Positions 43,581-53,121 of a DNA stretch of 64,000 nucleotides are shown piece after piece. The notes below the pieces were generated by a model, which saw only the letters and a list, made by a program, of their open reading frames with translations, did not search any database and was not told the DNA's origin. The stretch is from Geminicoccaceae bacterium. GTDB taxonomy: Bacteria > Pseudomonadota > Alphaproteobacteria > Geminicoccales > Geminicoccaceae. Position 1 is the stretch's first letter, and the number at the start of each line of letters is the position of its first letter. The translations under genes and the position numbers were made by a program. The stretch covers positions 62,001 to 126,000 of the forward strand of contig JANQPX010000040.1 of NCBI GenBank assembly GCA_028285265.1, read 5' to 3'.

Positions 43581-45170
43581 ATGCGTGATCTCGAACGCCC
43601 CGGACGTTCACCCGTCCATGCGCCAGAAGGCATGGCGTGCACGTCGCATCCGCTTGCTACAGAGACAGCAATCGACGTGCTCAAGTCGGGTGGCAACGCA
43701 ATGGATGCCGCAGTCGCAGCCTGCGCTGTCCAATGTGTTGTCGAACCGGGTTCGACCGGGATTGGCGGTGATTGCTTTTGCCTCTATGCGCCTGAAGGTT
43801 CTGCCAATCTCATTGCCTTCAATGGCTCAGGCAAGGCACCAGCGGCAGCATCCGTCGAATGGTACCGCAACCAGGGTTTCCATGAAATCGAACGGAATAC
43901 GCCCCATTCAGTGACCGTTCCCGGTGCTGTTGACGCCTGGGAAACACTTATCCGTGATCACGGTCGTCGATCGCTGGGTGAGCTGCTGCAGCCTGCGATC
44001 CGGTATGCGAGGAATGGCTATCCAATTTCGTCGAGAGTGCATGCCGATTTCGTTTCTGCGGTGCCGCTACTGAACAAAGACGAAGCCGCTGCGAGGATTT
44101 TTCTTCCCGATGGAAGCGCCCCAGCTGTCGGTCACATGCATCATCAGCCCGAACTTGCGACAACGCTCGAGAAGATTGCGAACGGTGGACGCGAGGCTTT
44201 TTATGACGGCGAAGTTATGGAGGACATCCTTGCTTATCTGCAGGGCAGGGGGGGGCTGCACTCCGAGGCCGACTTTGCGGCCGTGAAGGGGGACTACGTT
44301 CAGCCAATCTCCACCGAGTTTCGGGGCTATCGGGTCCATGAGTGTCCTCCAAATGGTCAAGGCGTCATTGCGCTGCTCTTGCTCAACATCGTGAGTGACA
44401 TCGAGACCGGAGACCACCCGATCTCGCTTGAGCGGATCCACCAAGAGATTGAGGCCTGCCGGCTTGCCTACCGTTCGCGAAATCTCTATGTCGGCGACCC
44501 ATCCTTCGCTGACGTCCCCATCGACGGCTTTCTGTCGCCAGGCTATGCAGCGCAGCTACGCGGGAAAATCGATCCAGAGCGGGCCAATGAAGATCCCGAA
44601 CCTGGCTTTCCGGCTCACGAGGATACGGTCTACATCACCGTCGTTGATAAGGATCGGAATGCCTGCAGTTTCATCAACACACTGTTTTCTGGCTTTGGCA
44701 GTGGTCTGGTGGCACCCCGGTCCGGTGTGGTCCTGCATAATCGCGGATGTGGTTTCAATCTCGAGCCGGAAAGTCCTAATCGGATTGAAGGCGGCAAACG
44801 ACCCTTGCACACGATCATTCCAGGCATGATCACCAAGAATGATCGCACAGTGATGTCCTTCGGGGTGATGGGCGGACAGTATCAATCCATGGGACACATG
44901 CAGTTCCTGACTGCATTCTTCGACTATGGCATGGATATCCAAGAGGCAATGGATCGACCGCGCTTCATGATCGATCCGTTTGAGGGGAGCGTCGAGATGG
45001 AGGGAACCGTTCCCGACGACATCCGCAAAGCGCTCACGCACCGTGGTCATCGGCTCGTGCCACCAGCCAAGCCGATCGGCGGTAGCCAAGCGATCTGGAT
45101 CGATTGGGAGCAAGGTGTTCTGACCGGTGGTTCCGATCCAAGAAAGGATGGGCAAGCCAGCGGCTACTGA
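43581..45170 (+). CDS. ggt: Gamma-glutamyltransferase family protein
   Basis: 529 residues from the ATG at 43581, which has CAGGAG eight bases before it. The GGT fold is shown by GGNAMDAAVAACAVQCVVEP, STGIGGDCFCLY and the catalytic Thr in HEDTVYITVVDKDRNACS, followed by IEGGKRPLHTIIPG. Ntn hydrolases of this family self-cleave at that Thr to give two chains. No signal peptide is visible, so it may be cytoplasmic. It may hydrolyse a gamma-glutamyl compound imported by the neighbouring transporter; this is inferred from location. Confidence 0.9.
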   Translation: MRDLERPGRSPVHAPEGMACTSHPLATETAIDVLKSGGNAMDAAVAACAVQCVVEPGSTGIGGDCFCLYAPEGSANLIAFNGSGKAPAAASVEWYRNQGFHEIERNTPHSVTVPGAVDAWETLIRDHGRRSLGELLQPAIRYARNGYPISSRVHADFVSAVPLLNKDEAAARIFLPDGSAPAVGHMHHQPELATTLEKIANGGREAFYDGEVMEDILAYLQGRGGLHSEADFAAVKGDYVQPISTEFRGYRVHECPPNGQGVIALLLLNIVSDIETGDHPISLERIHQEIEACRLAYRSRNLYVGDPSFADVPIDGFLSPGYAAQLRGKIDPERANEDPEPGFPAHEDTVYITVVDKDRNACSFINTLFSGFGSGLVAPRSGVVLHNRGCGFNLEPESPNRIEGGKRPLHTIIPGMITKNDRTVMSFGVMGGQYQSMGHMQFLTAFFDYGMDIQEAMDRPRFMIDPFEGSVEMEGTVPDDIRKALTHRGHRLVPPAKPIGGSQAIWIDWEQGVLTGGSDPRKDGQASGY

Positions 45171-45262
45171 AGCCAGCGTGCTCATCGCGAACCGGCGAAA
45201 AAACCTGACAAAAGGAGCGCGCACGCCGCTATAGTCCCCCCAAAGCAGGAGGGAGCATTTTC

Positions 45263-46915
45263 ATGAGCGACTACTACGATTTAGGCGGTTATAGCCGCAG
45301 CGTCTCAACGGCATCAGACGATGCTCAACGCTGGTTTGACCGCGGGTTGAACTGGACCTTTGGCTTTAATCATGAAGAGGCCGTGCTCTGTTTCAAACGT
45401 GCGCTCGAGGCCGACTCCGATTGCGCCATGGCTTGGTGGGGAATCGCTTACGCTTCAGGTAGCAACTACAATAAGCCCTGGGAGGCGTTTGATGATGATG
45501 ACGCAGCCCGTTCAGTGGCGACAGCTTTCGAAGCAACGGAACAAGCAATGCGCCTGGTTGGATCGGCGACGTCTGTCGAGCGTGCGCTCATCGAGTCTCT
45601 ACGCGTTCGATATCCGCAGGCGACGCCGTCTGATGAGATGGCGCAATGGAACGACGCCTATGCTGAGGCCATGCGTAAGGTTCATGCGGCGCATGGAAAC
45701 GATCTTGATGTTGCATCGTTTTTTGCCGAGGCGTTGATGAACCGAACGCCTTGGGCGCTCTGGGATCTCGCGACTGGCGACGTGGCGGATGGCGCGGATA
45801 CGGCGGAAGCATGCCGAATCCTCGAAGAAGCCATGGCTCAGGAAAGGGGCGATCGTCATCCAGGGCTCCTTCATATGTATATTCACCTCATGGAAATGTC
45901 GCCGCACCCGGAACGTGCCCTTAAGGCCGCCGACAATCTGCGTAATCTCGTGCCGGATGCCGGCCATCTTCAGCACATGCCGACCCATATCGACGTCTTG
46001 TGCGGACACTATGAGACGGTGGTCGCGTCGAACACGGCTGGGATTGTCGCTGATCGCAAGTTTTTGGAGCGGGAAGGGGCGCTTCATTTTTATTCGCTCT
46101 ATCGATGCCATAATTATCACTTCAAGATCTATGGAGCGATGTTTTTAGGACAACGTGGCCCTGCGCTGGACGCTGCAGAAGAGATGATCAAGACGTTGCC
46201 GGAAGAGCTCTTGAAGGTGGAAAGTCCACCCATGGCGGATTGGCTCGAGGGCTTCATCCCTATGAAGATGCATGTCTTGATCCGTTTCGGTATGTGGCAG
46301 TCGATTATCGACACGCCGCTTCCTGACAACAAAGAACTCTTCTGCACGACAACAGCGATGATTCATTACGCCAAGGGTGTGGCTCATGCCGCCAGCGGTG
46401 ATATTGTGAGTGCTGAGCGTGAGAAGAACGCTTTCGACGAAGCCGTCAAGCGCGTTCCGGAAACCCGCTATGTGTTCAACAACACCTGCCTCGACATTCT
46501 TGCTGTCGCTTCGGAGATGCTCAAAGGCGAGCTTGAATATCGTAAAGGGAACATTGATCAGGCCTTCGCTCATCTCCGAAACTCCGTTGAGCTGGATGAC
46601 AATCTTCCCTATGACGAGCCCTGGGGCTGGATGCAGCCGACCCGGCATGCACTCGGCGCATTGCTCCTGGAGCAGGACAGGGTCGAAGAGGCATTGGCTG
46701 TCTACCGTGCCGATCTTGGCCTTGATAAGACCCTTGCACGTGCCTGTCAGCACCCGGACAATGTGTGGTCTCTTCACGGCCTCTATGAGTGTTTGACCAA
46801 GCTCGGTAAGGATGACGAGGCAAAACACGTTAAGCTAAGGCTCGATCTTGCTGAGGCGCGGGCAGATGCGCCGATCCAAGCGAGCTGCTATTGTCGGATG
46901 TCCAAAAGGGCCTAA
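45263..46915 (+). CDS. Tetratricopeptide-repeat protein
   Basis: 550 residues, almost all helical. The start (DDAQRWFDRGLNWTFGFNHE, then AVLCFKRALEADSDCAMAWW) and the end (ALGALLLEQDRVEEALAVYR) are TPR-like, and the middle has MYIHLMEMSPHPERALKAAD and HMPTHIDVLCGHYE. Large cytoplasmic proteins of this type are common and poorly understood; the HxxTHID-type histidines might bind metal. AGGAGGGAG lies before the ATG. Not in an operon. Confidence 0.8.
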   Translation: MSDYYDLGGYSRSVSTASDDAQRWFDRGLNWTFGFNHEEAVLCFKRALEADSDCAMAWWGIAYASGSNYNKPWEAFDDDDAARSVATAFEATEQAMRLVGSATSVERALIESLRVRYPQATPSDEMAQWNDAYAEAMRKVHAAHGNDLDVASFFAEALMNRTPWALWDLATGDVADGADTAEACRILEEAMAQERGDRHPGLLHMYIHLMEMSPHPERALKAADNLRNLVPDAGHLQHMPTHIDVLCGHYETVVASNTAGIVADRKFLEREGALHFYSLYRCHNYHFKIYGAMFLGQRGPALDAAEEMIKTLPEELLKVESPPMADWLEGFIPMKMHVLIRFGMWQSIIDTPLPDNKELFCTTTAMIHYAKGVAHAASGDIVSAEREKNAFDEAVKRVPETRYVFNNTCLDILAVASEMLKGELEYRKGNIDQAFAHLRNSVELDDNLPYDEPWGWMQPTRHALGALLLEQDRVEEALAVYRADLGLDKTLARACQHPDNVWSLHGLYECLTKLGKDDEAKHVKLRLDLAEARADAPIQASCYCRMSKRA

Positions 46916-47140
46916 GGGTTGTCACGAGTGCTCTGGCGGCTAGGGAATCGATCCAAGATCAAACAAACGGCCGCTTGAGCTCTCCAGCGTTAGAGTGTCA
47001 GGATGGGACGCCTCCTGTTCTGGACGTCCAATCGGCCTGCGTGACCAGCGTCCACCTTCCGCATATCGGTTCATCGACGTACGCCCGGCGGCGCATGGCG
47101 GTGTCAACCGAACGACGGAGGACCGTTGAAAGAGACGTGG

Positions 47141-48445
47141 TCATGATGAAAACCGAGAGAGTCTGAAATCGTTAAGGTCGAAGAGGGGTTCTTGACCTTG
47201 AGCGAGTGCAGCCATGGCATGTCCGGCTGCCGGACCGAATCCGAAGCCGTGGCCGGAAAAACCGGTAGCGATAAGCAGACCAGGAAGGCCGTCGACAGGC
47301 CCGAGAACAGGAAGTTCATCCGGTGTAGCCTCAATCATACCGGCCCAACGCTCGGCGGAGCGAACCTGTTGCAGGCCGGGATGAAGGCGCTTGGCGTCGG
47401 ATAGGACCTGATCAAGCAGGCGATGATCTGGCTTAGGTTCAAGGATCCGCGCCTGTTCAAAGGGGGTGATCTGATCGGGTTTCCAATGGACCGAAGTCAA
47501 GAGCTCATCGATAAAGGGCTGGCCGATTCGGTATTTGAGCTGACGCGCTTGATCCTTGGTTGGGTCCGTGAGCGTGGGCAGGAAGGCGCGGAAATAGCGA
47601 AAGGCCGCAGGGGTGATATGGAAAGTCGATGCGCCACTTCGCGCAACAGTATAGCCGCCGTCGGCCCGTCGCCTGATCGATGCATTCTTCGCGTGAATAG
47701 CGCTCTCGGTAACGAGCGGAGCGGGCGTTGTTCGCTGAACTGATGCCTTCACAGCGAGTTGTGGCAGATCGAGCCCAAGATGGCGCATCATCATTGAGCA
47801 CCAAGCTCCACCAGCAAGCACGACGCTTTGGCAGGTGATTCGACCTTTCTCCGTGATGACGGCGTTTACTCGGCCGGCTGAACGTTCAAGGGTTCTCACA
47901 GCGCATTGTTCGAGCAGGATAGCGCCACTTTGAGCCGCCATGCGTGCTAGTGTTGGCACAGCCCGGGCTGGTTCAGCGCGAGCGTCACTCGGTGTTGTCG
48001 CAGCCCCTTTGAAACGCCGTCCGCTTTGCCCGAGGAGTTTGTCAGCTTCTTCCGAGGACAACATCCGGCTATCGAGTTGATGGAGCTTGGCATGCTCCAG
48101 CCAAGCCTCGAGACGAGCGAGCTCAGTGTCAGTCTCGGCAAGATAGGTGACGCCGCCAATGTGAAAGCCTATGTCCGAGGCACGCGTCGCAATTTCACCC
48201 CAAAGACGAAGGGCCAACACCGCACCAGGGAGCTCGCGCGGGTCGCGTCCATGTTTTCGGATCCAGCCCCAATTGCGCGAGGATTGCTCGCCTGCAATGC
48301 GCCCCTTTTCGCAGAGCACGACCGGAATGCCGGCTTCGGCTAGATAGTAGGCGGTTGTAACGCCTGCAATGCCCCCGCCGATGATGACAACCTCAGTTGA
48401 TGGCGGCTGTTCTGACTCGATCAAGCTTAAGTCTCCCACTGCCAC
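47141..48445 (-). CDS. FAD-dependent oxidoreductase (DAO family)
   Basis: 434 residues. TEVVIIGGGIAGVTTAYYLA is the GxGxxG FAD motif, and RNWGWIRKHGRDPRELPGA and GFSGHGFGFGPAAGHAMAAL are seen in DAO-type amine and amino-acid oxidases/dehydrogenases such as sarcosine or D-amino-acid oxidases. The substrate cannot be read. It faces the TPR gene; the 225-base gap between them holds no gene. Confidence 0.9.
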   Translation of the reverse strand: MAVGDLSLIESEQPPSTEVVIIGGGIAGVTTAYYLAEAGIPVVLCEKGRIAGEQSSRNWGWIRKHGRDPRELPGAVLALRLWGEIATRASDIGFHIGGVTYLAETDTELARLEAWLEHAKLHQLDSRMLSSEEADKLLGQSGRRFKGAATTPSDARAEPARAVPTLARMAAQSGAILLEQCAVRTLERSAGRVNAVITEKGRITCQSVVLAGGAWCSMMMRHLGLDLPQLAVKASVQRTTPAPLVTESAIHAKNASIRRRADGGYTVARSGASTFHITPAAFRYFRAFLPTLTDPTKDQARQLKYRIGQPFIDELLTSVHWKPDQITPFEQARILEPKPDHRLLDQVLSDAKRLHPGLQQVRSAERWAGMIEATPDELPVLGPVDGLPGLLIATGFSGHGFGFGPAAGHAMAALAQGQEPLFDLNDFRLSRFSS

Positions 48446-48682
48446 ATCATGCCGACGGTGCCGGCGCTACCACAAAAGTGAACAGCCTCACCTTTTGTCT
48501 GTCTAGTCGCGAATGCCTCTGCCTTCGTTTGTTTCTTGCAGCGGCTGATGTTGTGGCTCTGCACACGGTCAAGACGTGGTGATGATGCTCAACCTTCGAG
48601 GCGCATGAGCGCGTCTACCCTTGAACATCAGCTGCAGGTGACGCCCCCTTGGGTTCCACAAGGCCTGCATGACTTGCAATGC

Positions 48683-48699
48683 TCACACCAAAAGTGTGA
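48683..48699. other. Small hairpin in the region upstream of purB
   Basis: TCACAC-CAAAA-GTGTGA, a 6-base perfect stem about 115 bases before the purB ATG, in the 367-base divergent gap between the FAD oxidoreductase and purB. It might be a regulator site or a leader hairpin. The rest of that gap shows no gene. Confidence 0.3.
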
Positions 48700-48812
48700 C
48701 AGCGCTCGAAATGCGACATCGCCGCTGAGGCTCGTCCTGGCGAATGTTTAGGCTTTTCGGGGGGAGGGACGGGCGCTACAACGGCGTTCAAACGTTACCG
48801 AAAGGTTAGTCC

Positions 48813-50126
48813 ATGATACCCCGCTATTCCCGCCCCGAAATGACCGCCATCTGGGCTCCAGAGAACCGCTTCAAGATCTGGCTCGAGGTCGAGATCTCTG
48901 TCCTCGAAGCCATGGCGGAGCTTGGCCTTGCGCCTGCCGAGGCTGCTGCGGCGGTACGGACCAAGTCGGACCAGAATTTGGAAAGGATCATCGATCCGCC
49001 ACGCATCGACGCGATCGAAGAGGTGACTAGACATGATGTCATTGCCTTCTTGACGCATGTTGAGGAGGTCATTGGTGATGAGGCGCGCTTCTTGCATCTA
49101 GGCATGACCTCAAGTGATCTCCTCGATACGAGTTTCGCCCTTCAGCTTACCCAGGCGACGGATATCCTGCTGGCAGGGCTCGATAAGCTGCTGGCTGCGC
49201 TCAAAGCTCGCGCTTATGAGCACAAAGACACGCTCTGCATGGGGCGCTCTCACGGCATCCACGCTGAGCCCATTACGTTTGGTCTCAAGCTCGCTAGCTT
49301 CTACGCCGAATTTATGAGGAACAGGGAGCGATTGCTTATCGCGAGAAAGGAAGTGGCGACATGCGCGGTGTCGGGGGCCGTCGGCACCTTTGCTCATATC
49401 GAACCGTCAGTCGAAGCGCGGGTGGCCGAGCGCCTTGGACTCCAGCCTGAGCCGATTTCGACTCAAGTTATCCCTCGAGATCGCCACGCGATGTTCTTTT
49501 CAGTGCTCGGGGTGATTGCAAGCTCTATCGAACGTCTAGCCACTGAAATCCGGCATCTTCAGCGGACCGAAGTTGCGGAAGCGGCTGAAGCCTTCGGCCG
49601 GGGGCAAAAGGGCAGCTCTGCCATGCCTCATAAACGCAATCCCGTGCTGACAGAGAATCTCACAGGTCTTGCACGAATCGTGCGAGGTGCGGTGACCCCA
49701 GCTCTCGAAAATGTGGTGCTTTGGCACGAGCGTGACATCTCTCATTCTTCAGTGGAGCGCATGATCGGGCCAGATGCTACGGTGACGCTTGATTTCGCAC
49801 TCAACCGGGCGGCAGGTGTAATTGAGCATCTGGACATTGATCCCGAGCGTATGATGAGCAATCTCGAAATGACCCAGGGCCTTGTGCATTCTCAGCAGGT
49901 TCTGTTGAAACTCACGGAGCTAGGGCTGGGCCGCCAGGAGGCTTATGTGATCGTTCAACGAAACGCCATGCGTGCCTGGCAGGAACAACGTCCGCTCTTG
50001 CCGCTATTGAAGGCAGATCCTGACGTTGCCGCGCATATGGGTGAAGAAGAACTCGCCCACCTTTTCGATCTTGCACACCATACCCGTCATGTGAATACAA
50101 TCTTTGCGCGAATTTTTGGTGATTAA
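48813..50126 (+). CDS. purB: Adenylosuccinate lyase
   Basis: 437 residues. The fumarase/aspartase signature GSSAMPHKRNP is present, with HLGMTSSDLLDTSFALQ and ERMIGPDATVTLDFAL. It removes fumarate from SAICAR and adenylosuccinate in purine synthesis. The start has AAAGG upstream. A monocistronic unit by spacing. Confidence 0.97.
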   Translation: MIPRYSRPEMTAIWAPENRFKIWLEVEISVLEAMAELGLAPAEAAAAVRTKSDQNLERIIDPPRIDAIEEVTRHDVIAFLTHVEEVIGDEARFLHLGMTSSDLLDTSFALQLTQATDILLAGLDKLLAALKARAYEHKDTLCMGRSHGIHAEPITFGLKLASFYAEFMRNRERLLIARKEVATCAVSGAVGTFAHIEPSVEARVAERLGLQPEPISTQVIPRDRHAMFFSVLGVIASSIERLATEIRHLQRTEVAEAAEAFGRGQKGSSAMPHKRNPVLTENLTGLARIVRGAVTPALENVVLWHERDISHSSVERMIGPDATVTLDFALNRAAGVIEHLDIDPERMMSNLEMTQGLVHSQQVLLKLTELGLGRQEAYVIVQRNAMRAWQEQRPLLPLLKADPDVAAHMGEEELAHLFDLAHHTRHVNTIFARIFGD

Positions 50127-50188
50127 TTCTCCCATTTAGTTTATATCTGTCGGCTGTTATCACGTATTGCTAGAGAGGATGACTGCCC

Positions 50189-50818
50189 ATGCCCTTCAAG
50201 CGCTCGACACTGGCCGCCATCGCGACGTTCGCGCTTACAGCAACGTCATCGACGCTGGCGACGCCCAATCCGACAAGCGCGTTGTTGATCAAGGGCAATT
50301 TCGCTGGCAAGGATTTGCGTATTCTTGTTGATACCGACCAAGCGAAAGCTGATGTAACCATCGGCAACGATCGCCTCTGGGTCGATCTGACGAAGCACGA
50401 GGCGCATCGCGTCGCAGCGGATGGCACGATGACGGCGCAAACCTTGGCCGCCCAAGATGGAAGCCCGGCACCCGAAATCAAAGCATGGGGACCAGGTCCC
50501 AAGATTGCAGGACATGCCTCTGTTTACCACGTCATGACTCTGGGCGATGAAATCTGTGGCGAACTGCTGGTTAGCACATGGATGAAGCCGTTTGTCGACC
50601 CCGCAGTGCAGGCGCTTGCCATTCTTGAGCGCTTGGAAGATGACGTCGACCTAACGTCGACGGGTCTAGATGGCGCCTGCGGGGCCTTGCCGTTTTCAAG
50701 CTATGCCACGGCAGGGTGGCCGCTAATGGCTGGGAGTATTGACCAGCCGATCTTCACGACCGAAACCATCAGCTTCGATTATGAACCACGCAACGAGGAG
50801 CTGATTTGGTTGAATTGA
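50189..50818 (+). CDS. Exported hypothetical protein
   Basis: 209 residues with a signal peptide (STLAAIATFALTATSSTLA). The mature region is soluble, with Cys in DEICGELLV and LDGACGALPF. No domain was recognised. It follows purB by 62 bases. The C-terminus ends in an acidic beta region, YEPRNEELIWLN. Confidence 0.6.
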   Translation: MPFKRSTLAAIATFALTATSSTLATPNPTSALLIKGNFAGKDLRILVDTDQAKADVTIGNDRLWVDLTKHEAHRVAADGTMTAQTLAAQDGSPAPEIKAWGPGPKIAGHASVYHVMTLGDEICGELLVSTWMKPFVDPAVQALAILERLEDDVDLTSTGLDGACGALPFSSYATAGWPLMAGSIDQPIFTTETISFDYEPRNEELIWLN

Positions 50819-50973
50819 CGCTAAGCCATCTAGTTGGGCTGGCATCGCATGTTCGCTAGGATCATCTTGATCAAGCAACCGTCCGTTCCACCCGATCAAT
50901 GGCGACAGCCCTCGGCTTGGGGCAGGTGGTTCAGGCTGACTTGACCTAAAACAGTCATATCAAGCTCGGACCC

Positions 50974-51007
50974 GAAAAACGAGAAAGGCGGCTCGAAAGC
51001 CGCCTTT
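50974..51007 (-). terminator. Rho-independent terminator with UUCG loop
   Basis: On the minus strand a perfect 10-base stem AAAGGCGGCT/AGCCGCCTTT closes over TTCG, the very stable UUCG tetraloop, and is followed by CTCGTTTTT. It stands 44 bases after the stop of the microgene at 51051-51131, so it is well placed to end that transcript. On the plus strand the run after the stem is CCGTGATG, so it ends only minus-strand RNA. Confidence 0.85.
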
Positions 51008-51050
51008 CCGTGATGGGCCACGTGATAGCCCCGATCGTATGATCACGATA

Positions 51051-51131
51051 TCAGCGCAGGCAGAAGAGGCTGCTCCACTGTCCGCGATGAGTACCAGAGC
51101 CACTCAACGTGGTGCCACAATCACTAGACAT
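51051..51131 (-). CDS. Orphan 26-residue microgene with full-length Shine-Dalgarno
   Basis: ATG at 51131, stop TGA at 51053-51051. The peptide is MSSDCGTTLSGSGTHRGQWS followed by SLFCLR. Immediately upstream, GAAAGGAGGTGATCC is complementary to the 16S rRNA 3' end over about 15 bases, seven bases before the ATG, about the strongest ribosome site possible. A UUCG terminator follows. Two Cys, many Ser/Gly/Thr residues and no hydrophobic helix. It may be a leader peptide, a RiPP-like precursor or a small regulatory protein; it is 97 bases after the DHPS-like gene on the same strand. No family recognised. Confidence 0.6.
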   Translation of the reverse strand: MSSDCGTTLSGSGTHRGQWSSLFCLR

Positions 51132-51228
51132 TGGATCACCTCCTTTCGCTTGTTTCATCCTGAATGAGATCATGCCGGTAAGCTGGCGCTCTTGGCAAGA
51201 GGGCAAATGGACTGATGGGACACGAAAT

Positions 51229-52119
51229 TTATCCCGACAATGATTCGATCACTGGCTGAACGCGCGCCACTTCATGGCTTCGAAGTAGGTTGGCCTTTGC
51301 GAGGACGGCCAAGGTTGCAAAACAGGTCTCGGCCGAGCGCACTTCTTCCCTGAACATCGCGACGGGTGAGGCCAGTGTCACACAGACCGGCCAGCCCAGG
51401 ACGCGAAACCGAAATGCCTGGAGCGTGCTCTCGATTTGATAGCGTACACGAGCAGGTCCGTCAGGGAGACGGTTGTAGAAGCCGAAACCAGGGTCCAGCC
51501 AAATCGCATGCACGCCGGCGCTGAGGGCAAGATCGAGCTGATCACGAAAATACTGCAGCTGTGCCGCAACCAATTCGTCGCGCGATGGCAGATCGACATC
51601 TTCGCGAGAATCTTTGCCGGCTGTGTAACATATGATGACACCAGCATGCTTCTTGGCGATAGCCCGATAGAAAGCCGAGTCGGCGGGCCGCCCGGTGAGA
51701 TTGATCACTGCAGCGCCACGATCAAGGACAGCTTCTGCCGTGTCTTGGTGATAGGTTTCAACTGATACGGGAATGCTATCTTGGACGAGAGCGTCAAGCA
51801 CTGGCATGAGCATGGACTGTTGCTCCGCTGCCCCGACCCGTCGAGCGACTGCGCCTGTCGATTCCGCGCCAACATCGATCAGCGAAGCTCCCTCGACAAT
51901 CATGCGCCGAGCTCGATAGAGGGACTGTTCGACCGAGAGGCAGATACTCTCACGATAGGACGAATCCGGAGAAAGATTGATGACACCCATTTGGTAAACA
52001 CGGTCCTCGAACGTCATGGCGGACGACGAAAGCGTGATGGGTTTCAGCTCCGCTGCGAGTGCATCGGCATGTCGCGACCAAAGGTCACGGAGGAATTCAG
52101 GTTGTATCAAAACAGTCAT
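51229..52119 (-). CDS. Dihydropteroate synthase-like protein, divergent
   Basis: 296 residues from the ATG at 52119; a TTG at 52167 would add 16 residues. MGVINLSPDSSYRESI, GASLIDVGAESTGAVA, SVETYHQDTAEAVLDRG and WLDPGFGFYNRL match the DHPS blocks, and RSHEVARV retains the end His. The pterin-contact SRKS region is LASPVAMF here, so the conserved Lys is missing, and the usual SVDTY Asp is Glu. It may act on another pterin or a related condensation. It diverges from folB, with folK and an SDR beyond. Confidence 0.75.
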   Translation of the reverse strand: MTVLIQPEFLRDLWSRHADALAAELKPITLSSSAMTFEDRVYQMGVINLSPDSSYRESICLSVEQSLYRARRMIVEGASLIDVGAESTGAVARRVGAAEQQSMLMPVLDALVQDSIPVSVETYHQDTAEAVLDRGAAVINLTGRPADSAFYRAIAKKHAGVIICYTAGKDSREDVDLPSRDELVAAQLQYFRDQLDLALSAGVHAIWLDPGFGFYNRLPDGPARVRYQIESTLQAFRFRVLGWPVCVTLASPVAMFREEVRSAETCFATLAVLAKANLLRSHEVARVQPVIESLSG

Positions 52120-52192
52120 CCATTCTACGAGACGCAGCGTTTTTTGATCAGGTTGTCTATTGATCAACGCATGTCACAGCTCAGGAGATCAC

Positions 52193-52582
52193 ATGATGTG
52201 GCCCCCGGGAATTAACGTTCAGACACTGTCGCTAAAAGACGTGTGCGTCCAGATCCGCCTGGGCGCGTTTGATTACGAACGACAAGACCCTCAGACTGTT
52301 GAAGTCCATGTTGAGCTTTCCAGACGCTATGATGGCTATCAGGGTGAAGATCTCAGCGGTTGCATGAACTACGATCCCGTCTATCGGTACGTAACCGAGG
52401 ACTGGCCAATGCGTGAGCATCTCGATCTGATCGAAGCTTGGGCCGAAGATCTCGTCAGGTTTTGCCTCCGCGACCCGATCGTCGAAGCTTGTCGCGTGCG
52501 GCTTCGGAAGGTTGACATCTTTCCCGGCACGGCATCTCCTGAGATCGAGCTCGTGCGGTATCGAGATCCGGTAAAGCCTTGA
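52193..52582 (+). CDS. folB: Dihydroneopterin aldolase
   Basis: 129 residues from the ATG at 52193, five bases after AGGAG. LKDVCVQIRLGAFDYERQDPQTVEVHVEL is the FolB opening and the VEACRVRLRKVDIFPGTA end is also typical. It converts dihydroneopterin to 6-hydroxymethyl-dihydropterin. It lies 13 bases before folK. Confidence 0.88.
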   Translation: MMWPPGINVQTLSLKDVCVQIRLGAFDYERQDPQTVEVHVELSRRYDGYQGEDLSGCMNYDPVYRYVTEDWPMREHLDLIEAWAEDLVRFCLRDPIVEACRVRLRKVDIFPGTASPEIELVRYRDPVKP

Positions 52583-52595
52583 GGTTCAACCTGAT

Positions 52596-53096
52596 ATGAG
52601 CTGCGATCCCGTAGGGGCTGAGGCTATCGTTGCATTCGGCAGTAATCTTGGTGATCGCCGAGGCCTCATCGAGCAAGCCCTTAGCACAATAGAAGTTGAG
52701 ATTGGTCCATGCCTTGGTCGGTCTCGGCTTATTGAGACCGAGGCCTGGATTCATCCAGATGACGATGCCGATTGGCATCCACCATTCCTGAATGGCGTCG
52801 GTGTTTTCAAGACAGAACTTGAACCTCGGACGGTACTTGAATCCCTTCTCGCAATCGAAAGTCGCCTTGGACGAGACCGAGGACCCGGCGCCAAACCCTG
52901 GCAGCCGAGGCCAATCGATTTAGATCTCATCGCAATCGATGATCTCGTTTTGGATGAGACAGACCTTATTCTACCGCATCCGAGAATGCAGGAACGTCGT
53001 TTCGTACTAGAGCCACTTGCCATCTTGAACCCGACTTGGCGTCACCCGATTCTACAAAAAACCGTACTCGAGATGCTGGAAGACTTAGACGATTAA
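52596..53096 (+). CDS. folK: 6-hydroxymethyl-7,8-dihydropterin pyrophosphokinase
   Basis: 166 residues. VAFGSNLGDRRGLIEQAL, WHPPFLNGVGVFKTEL and the signature RPIDLDLIAIDDLVL are all HPPK motifs. It adds pyrophosphate from ATP for folate synthesis. It follows folB in one transcript. A classical folP does not follow; only the divergent DHPS-like gene is nearby. Confidence 0.95.
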   Translation: MSCDPVGAEAIVAFGSNLGDRRGLIEQALSTIEVEIGPCLGRSRLIETEAWIHPDDDADWHPPFLNGVGVFKTELEPRTVLESLLAIESRLGRDRGPGAKPWQPRPIDLDLIAIDDLVLDETDLILPHPRMQERRFVLEPLAILNPTWRHPILQKTVLEMLEDLDD

Positions 53097-53121
53097 CGGG
53101 TGCTTGGCTCCTAGACGTCAC

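Noticed and set aside
51133..51147. GGATCACCTCCTTTC, identical to the 3' end of 16S rRNA
   Set aside because: Only 15 bases match and the preceding CGGCT is missing. On the minus strand it is a Shine-Dalgarno seven bases before an ATG, which explains it better than an rRNA fragment.
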